Shown here: piece by piece, positions 10,862 through 18,495 of the stretch
Layout of the letters: each line of letters starts with the position of its first letter
Position numbering within the stretch: position 1 is the stretch's first letter
Notes under the pieces: model-generated
What the model saw: the letters and a program-made list of their open reading frames with translations, nothing else
What the model was told of the DNA's origin: nothing
The model's database searches: none
Translations under genes and position numbers: made by a program
NCBI GenBank assembly: GCA_905221605.1
Contig: CAJNDS010001343.1
Span: forward strand, 1-22,329
Origin: Symbiodinium natans
Lineage: Eukaryota; Sar; Dinophyceae; Suessiales; Symbiodiniaceae
DNA: 22,329 bases
Reading direction: 5' to 3'

Positions 10862-11503
10862 ATGGCCCCTTGCCATCGATGCAGCTTGGGGATAAGGAGG
10901 GGCAGAGGACAAGGATGGTGCAGCAATCCGCAATGCCGCCAAGCCGAACAAGAAGAGAACCTGGGCCACAAGAATGCAGAGAAAAGAGCTCGGCAACAAC
11001 AGCGTTCGGCGCAGGAAGCGGGAAGTCGTGGACCCTTGCGCGAAGAAGACAGCAAAGAGGAAGAGCGCCGACAGCTGCGTGAGGCAAGGGCGCGGGCAAA
11101 GGCAGAGGAGGAAGCAGGCCGTCGTGGACCTCTGCGCGAAGAAGACAGCAAAGAGGAAGAGCGCCGACAGCTGCGTGAGGCAAGGGCGCGGGCAAAGGCA
11201 GAGGAGGAAGCAGGCCGTCGTGGACCTCTGCGCGAAGAAGACAGCAAAGAGGAAGAGCGCCGAAAGCTGCATGAGGCAAGGGCGCGGGCAGAAGCAGAGG
11301 AGGGAGCAGGCAGCCGTGGACCTTTGCGCGAAGAAGACAGCAAAGAGGAAGAGCGCCGAAAGCTGCATGAGGCAAGGGCGCGGGCAGAAGCAGAGGAGGA
11401 AGCAGGCAGCCGTGGACCTTTGCGCGAAGAAGCTGTGTGCAAATCGTTTTCAGCACGCAAATTTGATCCGTTGTACAGGCTGAGCGTGAAAAACGCCGTC
11501 TGA
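10862..11503 (+). CDS. Short zinc-module protein with 32-residue charged repeats (copy 2)
   Basis: 213 residues starting MAPCHRCSLG in a CCATGGC context. Residues 4-25 repeat the C-x2-C-x12-C-x4-C module. From about residue 61 there are four near-identical 32-residue repeats (ARARAKAEEEAG, RRGPL, REEDSKEEERR) predicted to be strongly helical or coiled coil, then a short tail ending at TGA 11501. The 37 bp before the ATG closely match those before copy 1, so the duplication includes upstream DNA. No catalytic domain is present. It could be the truncated 5' end of another Helitron gene copy or a stand-alone accessory protein; expression is not shown. Confidence 0.5.
   Translation: MAPCHRCSLGIRRGRGQGWCSNPQCRQAEQEENLGHKNAEKRARQQQRSAQEAGSRGPLREEDSKEEERRQLREARARAKAEEEAGRRGPLREEDSKEEERRQLREARARAKAEEEAGRRGPLREEDSKEEERRKLHEARARAEAEEGAGSRGPLREEDSKEEERRKLHEARARAEAEEEAGSRGPLREEAVCKSFSARKFDPLYRLSVKNAV
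11042..11425 (+). repeat. Coding minisatellite, four 96-bp units in copy 2
   Basis: GAAGAAGACAGCAAAGAGG recurs at 11042, 11138, 11234 and 11330, an exact 96-bp spacing. Units differ by few bases and keep frame (32 codons). The first two share the AKAEEEAGRRGPL form and the last two the AEAEE-AGSRGPL form, suggesting recent pairwise duplication. Confidence 0.95.
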
Positions 11504-11579
11504 CTGCCGAGTCACTGCTCCAAACAACGTGGAAGAAAACCATATCTGCACATATCAGGGCTCCTGCTGAGCAATGGCA

Positions 11580-11629
<50 letters not shown>

Positions 11630-11762
11630 CCTTCTTCTGCGAAATCTTGCAACCTCCGTTGATCCGTTGTTGAACTTTTACAGCCTCTGCGCAGCTTGTG
11701 TTTGTCAACGAGTTGCACTGTAGACTGTAGACTGTTTCGGATTCAGCCGTTTAGCATTTGCC
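11504..11762. other. Spacer between copy 2 and the transposase gene
   Basis: Contains the (AC)23 microsatellite and, just before ATG 11763, a direct triplication of the type GTAGACT (about 11720-11737). GTTTCGGATTCAGCC at about 11738 matches GTTTCGGATACAGCC upstream of copy 2, so this is a duplicated 5' flank. No TATA box or spliced-leader sequence is apparent. Confidence 0.5.
11581..11626. repeat. (AC)23 dinucleotide microsatellite
   Basis: An uninterrupted run of 23 AC dinucleotides. On the minus strand it creates a VCVCVC stretch in a spurious ORF. Confidence 0.98.
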
Positions 11763-14700
11763 ATGGCACCCTGCCAGCGATGCGGCGTGGGAAACAGGAG
11801 TGGACGAGGACAGGGATGGTGCAGTAACCCACAATGCCGCCAAGCCGAAAAGGAAGAGCGGTTAGCCCAGCAGAGCGCAGAGAAAAGGGCTCGACAGCAA
11901 GAGCGAGCAGCGCAAGGAGCAGGCAGCCGTGGACCTGTTCCTGCGGCAGTGAGCACGCGAGGAAAGAAGCGTGAGCTGCAGGCCGCGAGGGCAGAGGAGG
12001 GAGTGGGCAGCCGTCGACCCAAGCCTGGCTCAGGAGGACGCCCAGAAGAAGAAGAAAGTGGACGGACACAGAGGCGTGAGCTGCAGGCCGTGAGGGCGGA
12101 GGAGGGAGTGGGCAGCCGTGGACCCAAGCCTGGCTCAGGAGGACGCCCAGAAGAAGAAGAAAGTGGACGGACACAGAGGCGTGAGCTGCAGGCCGAAAGG
12201 GCGGAGGAGGGAGTGGGCAGCCGTGGACCCAAGCCTCAGGAAGACAGCCATCGAACACACAGGCGTGAGCTGCAGGCCGAGAGGGCGGAGGAGGGAGTGG
12301 GCAGCCGTGGACCCAAGCCTGAAGAAAACAGCCATCGAACACACAGGCGTGAGCTGCAGGCCGAAAGGGCGGAGGAGGGAGTGGGCAGCCGTGGACCCAA
12401 GCCTCAGGAAGACAGCCATCGAACACACAGGCGTGAGCTGCAGGCCGAAAGGGCGGAGGAGGGAGTGGGCAGCCGCGGACCCAAGCCTGAGGAAGACAGC
12501 TATCGAACACACAGGCGTGAGCTGCAGGCCGAGAGGGCCGAGGAAGGCATGGGCAGCCGCGGGCCAAAGCCTGTTGCAACAGAGCTCCAGCAGCAAGGCT
12601 ATCCTTTTCCAAATGAGGATGTGCTGAGTCCCGAACGTGCACAGGCCCACTACCATGCCTTCACCCGAAGCTGGGGAAGGTTTGGATTGTCCAGGATATG
12701 TGAGGGATGCCGAATCCTCACGACAGGCAGGCACTGCAGACCGGCCAAACCGACAGGAAAGATGTTGTGCAAGAATTGTCGTGAAAAGACTGTCAAGATC
12801 CTTTTGCCGGTCCTGCCGCCCATCCCCGAAGCACTCCAGATTCTCCAGCCCATCGAGCAGCACCTGATCGCCATGGCCCGAATCTCCCAAGTGTTGCTCG
12901 ACAAGCTACCTTCGGGTGGCCCAAGTGCCCAATGGGGCAGAATGTACGCGGTGCTGGTGGACGACCCCTTCATCTGCGATGTCCTGGAAGGAGCCACACT
13001 TGAGGAAGACGGCACCGTCCTGGTGGAAGGAGTGCAGGGTCAGACCGCTTCCCCAGCTCGTCTAGACTGCTTGCACAAGGCTTTGCAAGAGCTGAAAGCA
13101 AAGCACCGACTCTACCAGGCAAGCACGGCAGTGGACAGAGCATTGGCGAGAATGGAAGCCATCCTGGCTGGAAAAGAGCGGCCATGCACAAGCGCAGTGG
13201 CAAGCGCCAACTACGAAGCCCCCCAAGAGCGCCAAACGGGGGAGTCCGGTGGCTCACGCTCCCCGGCCTTGGGGGGCGAAGCGCAGCTCTCGGAAGATGC
13301 GGTAGAGACAAGTGAAGACAAGGAAGACCAGCTAGAGATGACGTACCTGATCCCCAAAGAGCTGAAAGCCCCTAGAGCAGCAACCCTGGAGCTGCAGAAA
13401 GTCCGGGGCACGGCGGAGCTCACGGACGACATGGACGTGAAGTTCTTCCCGCACCTCTTTTCCACTGGCACAGGCGGATGGCAGAATGCATATGGTAGCT
13501 TCTCCCAGTACGCTCGCAAGCGTCTTCTCAGCTCAGACCCGCGTTTCGAGTCATCGCCGGCGTACATCATGTGGCTTCTCGAAATGCACCTCAAGAAGCG
13601 TCTCTCGGGCAACATCAACGTGAGGATCGGAAACCAGCAGGCTCCGGGTGGGAAGACAAGGTACCAAGAGGGCAAAGGTCAGGTGTTTACAGCCCTGAGG
13701 GACATCCCCGGCACCAGCTCATACGTCTACGCAAAGAAGGGCGTTGCGCTAAGCATGTATGAGCAACTGGGCGTGCCCAAGTTTTTCATGACGCTCTCCT
13801 GCCATGCCCGGCAACCCGACATCCTGATCGCTGTCATCACAGCCCGGCTGCTGCGGCTGCATCCCGAGAGGCCGCCGGAAGAGCTTGAGCGCCAAGCCGC
13901 AGAGATACTGCAGTGCTATCAGGCCGATGTGAAGTTCACGTGGGACGGCCTGTCACCAAACCAGCTCTGCAATCAGCACCCTGCCATCGTAGCGCGACAG
14001 TTCATGCACCAGCTGACCCAGTTGATGTATTGGCTATCTGCGGAGCACGACGCCAAGACCCACCTAGATGAGGATGCAGACGCCGAGGATGAGCCGGAGC
14101 GTACGCCCCACAAAGACGAAGAGGATTTCGTCCAGGCGCCAGCTACAGACTCTGCAGGCCAGCACCGCGGGGTCCGTAAGGAGCGCCCGCCGTTCAAGGT
14201 CATGGACTACCTCATCCGCATCGAGTGGCAAAAGAGGGGCTATCCGCATGCTCACATCCTGCTCTGGGTGGTGGAATGGGAGAAGCCCAAACAAAAGGCG
14301 AAGGCCCCTCCGGAAAATGAGGAGACAGAAACAAATCCGCAAGTTCCCGATTGGTCGGACGAGGAGGCCATGGACAATTTCACCCCCGCGTGTGCTGAGG
14401 ACTGGAGCGACAAGTACATCGTCACCAAAGGTCCGAGCAGCTGGCGCAAGTCCACGAAAGTTTCGCCCTGTGACAAGGAGCTGAACGCAAAACTGGCCGA
14501 ATTCCTGGTGCACAAGCACACCGAATATTGCGGCATCAAGACGGATGGCGCTTGCCGTTTTGGATTTCCGCACGGCCCAGAAGAGCGGACCAGGCGCAGA
14601 AGCTCTCAGGAGAAGTACGCCAACAGCCGCTGGAAAAGCAGCCTCGCCACGAGACGGGTGGAGTCCGACAAGATGATCGGCCAGTACAACATCAAGATCC

Positions 14701-17700
14701 TCCGGCGGTGGCGGGCCAGCATGGACCTCCAAGTGATCTGCGAGCTGACAAGCGCCAGCCGCTACATTCTCGGCTACGCCTTGAAATCGGAGCAGGACCA
14801 GGAGGCGCAGCGGCGCATGGAGAAGATCGTTGCCAGCCTTACCTCCAGCAACGCAGATGGCACCGGCCTCGGTAACCAGCAGATCTACAAGGCCGCGCAC
14901 GCAGCGCTGCAGGGCAGGACCACATCCACTTTTGAAGCGTGCCACCTGCTGTTGGGTTTCCCCATCGTCGAGTTTTCCAGAGACAACGAATGGATCCAAG
15001 TGGGACCTCCCGAGACGTGGACCCTGTCGGTGCCCAAGTACGAGGAGAGCAGGGCCCTGCAACGACCGGACAGCTATCGTCGCAGCAAGCTGGATCGAGA
15101 TGGATACATGCCCGCGGCACAACGCTGGTACCGGGAGATGCAGAAGGCCTTCAGCGAGCAAGAGGTTGACATTCCCGTGGAAGGTGGCATGCCCATGACG
15201 TGCCAATTTCGGGACATGAACTTCCTGGACTTTTGCGCGGCCTTCAAGTACATTGGTGTGGATTTCCCGCAGCCACGGAAGCGCCCGGCCATAGTGGCCT
15301 ACCGCAATTTCAGCCCCGACCAGGAGCCGGAGGCCTTTTACTACTCCAGACTGATGCTGTACACTGTCTGGAAAGACCCGGGAGATTGGCTGCGAGACGA
15401 GGACAACGGCAGTCACGCTGCAGCCTTTCGGCGCCTCGCCCAGGATGTCGTCGGCCACCCAGACTTCCTCCGGTCGAAGTGCTTCCCGCAGATGGACGGA
15501 ACCGTGAACGCTGCTCGGAAGTTGCAGGCCGTCCAAGCCACCATGTATATGAAAGCACGGATGCATCCGGGACACTTGCGGGATGGCTGGGCCAATAGCC
15601 AGGTGGCCCAGGACAATTACGAGGACTCTTTGAAGATTCTCGAGGCGCTGAAGGAGCGGCACGGGGACGACATAGACTTCGCAACGCCAGACCACGTGCC
15701 AACAGGCGCTGCTGGCGATGCCTTCGCGCCGGTTGAGGAAGGCGAGGAATCCTTCAACCTGCTCACAGTGAAAAACCCGAGCCCAGAAACAGAGCACCAA
15801 TGCCGAGCCATGAAGTATATCATCCAGTCCGCCTTGAAGCCAACCTCCGAGCACGCCCATGATCCCGATCGCCTCCACATGCTGTTGCATGGGCCAGGCG
15901 GCTGCGGCAAGTCTGTCGTGGTGCGGGCCGCGGCCCACATGATCCGACAGAGCGGTGTCGGGGTGATCATCGCGGCACCCACTGGAGTGGCCGCCTGGAA
16001 CATCAACGGGGTCACCCTGCACTCCTGCTGCCTGCTGCCCGTCGTCAACAAGAGCTACGGCAAAGCGTGCGACCTGCCGCTGCCAAGCGGCCCGCAGCTT
16101 GCAGCGCTCCGGAACATCTGGAAGCTGGTCTCGGTTCTCTTTGTGGACGAAATGAGTTTCATCTCCTCATACATGCTTGAGCGCCTCGATCAGCATCTCC
16201 GTCTGGCCAAAGACGTGCCCTACATCCCGTTCGGAGGCGTGCACCTGGTCCTGTCCGGGGACCTGTATCAGTTGCCACCGCCAGGAGGTTTGCCCTCCTT
16301 CGCCAGTCATTTGTGGCTGCTGTTTCAACTCTGCGAGCTCGAGGGGAACCAGCGCGCCTCAGAAGATCCCAAGTGGGCAGCCCTGTTGGCGCGAGTTCGC
16401 GTCGGAAAGTGGACGGAGCAAGACATTCAGGAGTTGCACGGCATGGAGGTCAAGAAGAACGACAAAAGGCAGCCCGCTCCCAAGGCAGTGTTCCTGTACC
16501 CCACACGCCGTGCGGTCGCAGAAAGCAATCGCTGCTACATCGAGGAGCACATCGCCAGGACCGGCGCGCAGCTTTATGAGTGCCCGGCACTGGATACCAA
16601 CGTCAAGACCGGCGCGCCGCTGTCCCCGGAAATGGTCTGGGCCGATGCAGAGAACACTGGTGGCTTGGAGGCTTTGTTTAAGGTCGCGGTGGGTGTCCGC
16701 GTCATGCTCAGGCATAACATCGACGTGCAGGACGGCCTGGTGAATGGAGCCTGCGGCTTCGTGGAACAAATCGACGCGGACGAGGAAACTGGAGAGGTTG
16801 AGGACATTTGGATCGCTTTCGAGAAGAAGGCAGGGGCCAAGTGGTGCGCAGAGAACGAGACCAGCTTCGTCGCCATCTCACGACGATCGACCACTTATCT
16901 AGATATGGAGGGAAGCAAGGCGTCGAGACTCCAATTTCCTCTCGTTCTTGCGAAAGCCACCTCCATTCACAAAAGCCAAGCGGCCACCCTGCGCGATGGC
17001 GCCCACTCCCGTCTGGATGTCACTTGCAGTCAAGAGGGTCAGGCCTACGTAGCTTTGAGCCGTTGCCCAGAGCAAGCCCTCTGCACCTTCGAGCTATTCA
17101 ATCCAAAAGCGCTGCGCTTCAATGCCAATGCAGAATGGGCGTTGACCAAGCTAAAGGCTCAGCAAGCCGGCCGAGATGGCCCGCAGCTGTGGAAGGATCT
17201 CTTTCGACCGCCAGAGAGCAAGAACTTTTACGAAACGCAGCTGGCCAACATGGGCGCTCCAGATTGGTCGCGACTGAGGAAGCTCCAGGAGCAAGAGAAG
17301 CAGGGAGAGGGCGAGGTACCTTGGCGCTGCCCGAAATGTGGTCAGGAGGCACCGGATACCAAAGAGGCCAAGAAGCAGCACCGGCAGAAGTGCCCCGCCA
17401 AACCCACGCCTAAAGCCAAAGCCCAAAGCAAGCGCCAACCCAAGGCCAAGGCAAGAACCCAAGCCAAAACCAGCGCAAAGGCGAAGAGCAAGGACAAGAG
17501 CGAGGGCAAGGGAAATGCGAAGGGCACCGGCAAGCGGCCGGCAGCCGACTCCCAATCTAGTGCTCCGCCAGCCAAGGTTCCACGGACGGGCAATCAGCCC
17601 GCAGCCCCGGCACCATGCCCACAAGGCAACCTCCCATATTTCGAGCGCCAAGAACGTGCTCTCTGTGGCATCCATGCTTTGAATAACGTCTTGGGCGAGG

Positions 17701-18095
17701 CCTTCTTCACCGAGACCGACATGGAGGAAGCCGTGCAGATACTTCTCCAAGAAGGTGGCGAAGAACGGGGCGAACGGGCGCAAGACCACATGGCCGCAGA
17801 TGGCTACTACTCCTCCGAGGTACTGGCTCAAGTTATTCAATCCAAAGCCCTGGCTGTCTACGACCGTGTTCGATGGGAGATGGTGCTGCAGCCTGTCACC
17901 ACCAAGCATGAACTAGAAGCAGCCGTGGGCCTGGTGCAGAACCGGGACAATGCTCACTGGGTGGCCTACCGCTTCTTCAATAACACCATCTTCCGTCTGG
18001 ACTCCTTGGCGCGCGCTCCGGAGCAACTGACAGACCAAGCTTTCTTGCAAGAGCTCCGACGATTTCCCAACACGTTCGCAATCCGAGAAGTATAG
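11763..18095 (+). CDS. Helitron-type Rep-helicase transposase with C-terminal Josephin protease
   Basis: 2110 residues, uninterrupted, from CCATGGC at 11763 to TAG 18093-18095; an in-frame stop lies shortly upstream, so the start is well placed. Domain order: C4 zinc module (4-25), repeat stalk (70-270), Cys/His cluster (313-339), DUF6570-like region (about 345-400), Helitron Rep nuclease (about 558-1010; HAH at 829-831, Tyr1001 and Tyr1005), Pif1-like helicase (about 1340-1790; GPGGCGKS 1377-1384, DE 1462-1463, YVALSR 1762-1767), C2HC finger (1856-1877), Lys/Ala-rich linker (1878-1955) and Josephin domain (1956-2110). Expected role: nick and transfer a single strand at the element ends while unwinding DNA in the nucleus; the Josephin part probably cleaves ubiquitin linkages. 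All key catalytic residues are present, so the gene may be active. One helicase motif is altered (HKSQA instead of HKSQG). Confidence 0.93.
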   Translation: MAPCQRCGVGNRSGRGQGWCSNPQCRQAEKEERLAQQSAEKRARQQERAAQGAGSRGPVPAAVSTRGKKRELQAARAEEGVGSRRPKPGSGGRPEEEESGRTQRRELQAVRAEEGVGSRGPKPGSGGRPEEEESGRTQRRELQAERAEEGVGSRGPKPQEDSHRTHRRELQAERAEEGVGSRGPKPEENSHRTHRRELQAERAEEGVGSRGPKPQEDSHRTHRRELQAERAEEGVGSRGPKPEEDSYRTHRRELQAERAEEGMGSRGPKPVATELQQQGYPFPNEDVLSPERAQAHYHAFTRSWGRFGLSRICEGCRILTTGRHCRPAKPTGKMLCKNCREKTVKILLPVLPPIPEALQILQPIEQHLIAMARISQVLLDKLPSGGPSAQWGRMYAVLVDDPFICDVLEGATLEEDGTVLVEGVQGQTASPARLDCLHKALQELKAKHRLYQASTAVDRALARMEAILAGKERPCTSAVASANYEAPQERQTGESGGSRSPALGGEAQLSEDAVETSEDKEDQLEMTYLIPKELKAPRAATLELQKVRGTAELTDDMDVKFFPHLFSTGTGGWQNAYGSFSQYARKRLLSSDPRFESSPAYIMWLLEMHLKKRLSGNINVRIGNQQAPGGKTRYQEGKGQVFTALRDIPGTSSYVYAKKGVALSMYEQLGVPKFFMTLSCHARQPDILIAVITARLLRLHPERPPEELERQAAEILQCYQADVKFTWDGLSPNQLCNQHPAIVARQFMHQLTQLMYWLSAEHDAKTHLDEDADAEDEPERTPHKDEEDFVQAPATDSAGQHRGVRKERPPFKVMDYLIRIEWQKRGYPHAHILLWVVEWEKPKQKAKAPPENEETETNPQVPDWSDEEAMDNFTPACAEDWSDKYIVTKGPSSWRKSTKVSPCDKELNAKLAEFLVHKHTEYCGIKTDGACRFGFPHGPEERTRRRSSQEKYANSRWKSSLATRRVESDKMIGQYNIKILRRWRASMDLQVICELTSASRYILGYALKSEQDQEAQRRMEKIVASLTSSNADGTGLGNQQIYKAAHAALQGRTTSTFEACHLLLGFPIVEFSRDNEWIQVGPPETWTLSVPKYEESRALQRPDSYRRSKLDRDGYMPAAQRWYREMQKAFSEQEVDIPVEGGMPMTCQFRDMNFLDFCAAFKYIGVDFPQPRKRPAIVAYRNFSPDQEPEAFYYSRLMLYTVWKDPGDWLRDEDNGSHAAAFRRLAQDVVGHPDFLRSKCFPQMDGTVNAARKLQAVQATMYMKARMHPGHLRDGWANSQVAQDNYEDSLKILEALKERHGDDIDFATPDHVPTGAAGDAFAPVEEGEESFNLLTVKNPSPETEHQCRAMKYIIQSALKPTSEHAHDPDRLHMLLHGPGGCGKSVVVRAAAHMIRQSGVGVIIAAPTGVAAWNINGVTLHSCCLLPVVNKSYGKACDLPLPSGPQLAALRNIWKLVSVLFVDEMSFISSYMLERLDQHLRLAKDVPYIPFGGVHLVLSGDLYQLPPPGGLPSFASHLWLLFQLCELEGNQRASEDPKWAALLARVRVGKWTEQDIQELHGMEVKKNDKRQPAPKAVFLYPTRRAVAESNRCYIEEHIARTGAQLYECPALDTNVKTGAPLSPEMVWADAENTGGLEALFKVAVGVRVMLRHNIDVQDGLVNGACGFVEQIDADEETGEVEDIWIAFEKKAGAKWCAENETSFVAISRRSTTYLDMEGSKASRLQFPLVLAKATSIHKSQAATLRDGAHSRLDVTCSQEGQAYVALSRCPEQALCTFELFNPKALRFNANAEWALTKLKAQQAGRDGPQLWKDLFRPPESKNFYETQLANMGAPDWSRLRKLQEQEKQGEGEVPWRCPKCGQEAPDTKEAKKQHRQKCPAKPTPKAKAQSKRQPKAKARTQAKTSAKAKSKDKSEGKGNAKGTGKRPAADSQSSAPPAKVPRTGNQPAAPAPCPQGNLPYFERQERALCGIHALNNVLGEAFFTETDMEEAVQILLQEGGEERGERAQDHMAADGYYSSEVLAQVIQSKALAVYDRVRWEMVLQPVTTKHELEAAVGLVQNRDNAHWVAYRFFNNTIFRLDSLARAPEQLTDQAFLQELRRFPNTFAIREV
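11970..12572 (+). repeat. Coding minisatellite in the transposase (2 x 105 bp, 4 x 84 bp, 1 partial)
   Basis: Encodes residues 70-270. Two 35-residue units (RELQAxRAEEGVGSRxPKP then GSGGRPEEEESGRTQR) are followed by four 28-residue units (RELQAERAEEGVGSRGPKP then xExSxRTHR) and a partial unit. All lengths are multiples of three. The AEEGVGSRGP core matches the AEEEAGSRGP core of the copy 2 repeats, so the two gene-specific expansions started from the same ancestral segment. Likely a flexible or helical stalk. Confidence 0.95.
12699..12980 (+). other. Cys/His cluster and DUF6570-like region of the transposase
   Basis: CEGC at 313-316, HC at 324-325 and CKNC at 336-339 suggest a zinc site. The following IPEALQILQPIEQHLIAMAR and a PSGGPSAQWGRMYAV stretch resemble the DUF6570 region that precedes the Rep domain in many Helitron proteins. 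The family assignment is from remembered pattern, not a profile search. Confidence 0.6.
13434..14792 (+). other. Helitron Rep (HUH, two-Tyr) nuclease domain
   Basis: Begins FFPHLFSTGTGGW, a typical Helitron_like_N opening. GVPKFFMTLSCHARQPDIL corresponds to the lG-P-fFlT-t block. RIEWQKRGYPHAHILLWV contains the HUH metal-binding pair His829 and His831. CGIKTDGACRFGFPHG matches the Cys-rich block. RYILGYALK supplies Tyr1001 and Tyr1005, four apart as in the YxxKYxxK motif of Helitrons (G replaces the usual K between them). An acidic insert (about 765-810) sits before the HUH block. Confidence 0.9.
15780..17132 (+). other. Pif1-family SF1B helicase domain
   Basis: Walker A GPGGCGKS (1377-1384), motif Ia APTGVAAWNINGVTLHS, motif II VLFVDEMSFIS with Asp1462/Glu1463, motif III LVLSGDLYQLPP, RVMLRHNIDVQDGLVNGACG, and motif VI GQAYVALSRCPEQALC. 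Motif V reads IHKSQAATL where HKSQG-x-T is usual. The domain order after Rep is the hallmark of autonomous Helitrons. Confidence 0.93.
17328..17627 (+). other. C2HC finger and Lys/Ala-rich linker
   Basis: C1856-x2-C1859-x13-H1873-x3-C1877 is a plausible zinc finger. It is followed by about 75 residues rich in Lys, Ala, Pro and Gln (KPKAKARTQAKTSAKAKSKD and similar) ending in GTGKRPAADSQSSAPPAKVP. The composition resembles histone H1-like tails and nuclear localisation signals, so DNA binding and nuclear import are reasonable inferences. Confidence 0.65.
17628..18092 (+). other. Josephin (MJD-type) cysteine protease domain
   Basis: FERQERALCGIHALNNVLG matches the N-terminal Josephin block, with Gln1963 (oxyanion) and Cys1968 (nucleophile) five apart as in ataxin-3 (Gln9, Cys14). 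GYYSSEVLAQVIQSKAL matches the central FFSIQVI-type block. NAHWVAYR gives His2065 and FRLDSL gives Asp2080, 15 residues apart as His119 and Asn134 are in ataxin-3. Length (about 155 residues) is close to the family's roughly 180. No ubiquitin-interacting motifs are visible. Confidence 0.88.
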
Positions 18096-18370
18096 GCTGA
18101 CAGGGGTCGTGTCTCACCCCACGTGTACATATTCATATTCAATTTCGGAGCCTCGAACATCCAGACTGCCAGCGTGCACCAGCTGCGGAAAGAGAACGCA
18201 AACAAGCCGTTTTGCAGAGCACTTCCACGCAAGCTTCTGAAAGCTAGAAACTTACTGCCACGGGCTGTTGCCAGCAAACCTTGTGCAACTGACCGTCGTC
18301 TTGGCTCAAAGAGAAGCGAATCGCAACGTTCCAAGCAGCCAAAGACTTTTAGAACACTCATAGTGGGGAA
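18096..18370. other. 3' flank of the transposase gene
   Basis: No domain or tandem repeat is recognised. A plus-strand frame is open from 18123 but has no familiar motif. The stretch separates the transposase stop from the Josephin fragment and may be the 3' untranslated and terminal part of the Helitron. No convincing hairpin followed by CTRR was found. Confidence 0.35.
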
Positions 18371-18385
18371 ACTGCCCCAGAAAAA

Positions 18386-18495
18386 GACCAATGGCCGAAC
18401 ATGGAGGCGGCCGCGCAGATCCTTCTCGAAGAAGGTGGCAAAGAGCGGGGGCGGGGGGGGCAACGAATCTCTGAAACGTATGTAATGGCATTTTT
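18386..18495 (+). pseudogene. Fragment of a second Josephin coding segment
   Basis: From ATG 18401 the frame reads MEAAAQILLEEGGKERG, matching MEEAVQILLQEGGEERG of the intact domain (DNA at 17720-17775). The match stops in a G-rich run and the frame reaches TAA at 18500, at the edge of the subtelomere-like repeats. No catalytic Cys or His is encoded. It is a truncated relative, not an internal part of the intact gene. Confidence 0.7.

Noticed and set aside
10774-11708. Minus-strand ORFs opposite the zinc-module genes (LLRAKVHGCLLPP repeats, VCVCVC run)
   Set aside because: They are reverse complements of the 96-bp coding repeats and of the (AC)23 microsatellite. The plus frames have a shared start, zinc motif and upstream homology.
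14064-16022. 652-codon minus-strand ORF opposite the transposase
   Set aside because: It lies fully antisense to conserved Rep and helicase motifs and has no domain of its own. It arises from GC-rich third codon positions.
17151-17909. Minus-strand 252-codon ORF with hydrophobic Leu/Ala stretches that look like membrane segments
   Set aside because: It is antisense to the Lys/Ala-rich linker and Josephin region; Lys codons read backwards give Leu and Phe.
18291-18313. Possible relic of the dinoflagellate spliced leader (TTGGCTCAA within CCGTCGTCTTGGCTCAAAG)
   Set aside because: Only a nine-base exact match to the 3' part of the leader, with gaps needed for the rest, and no gene clearly starts after it.
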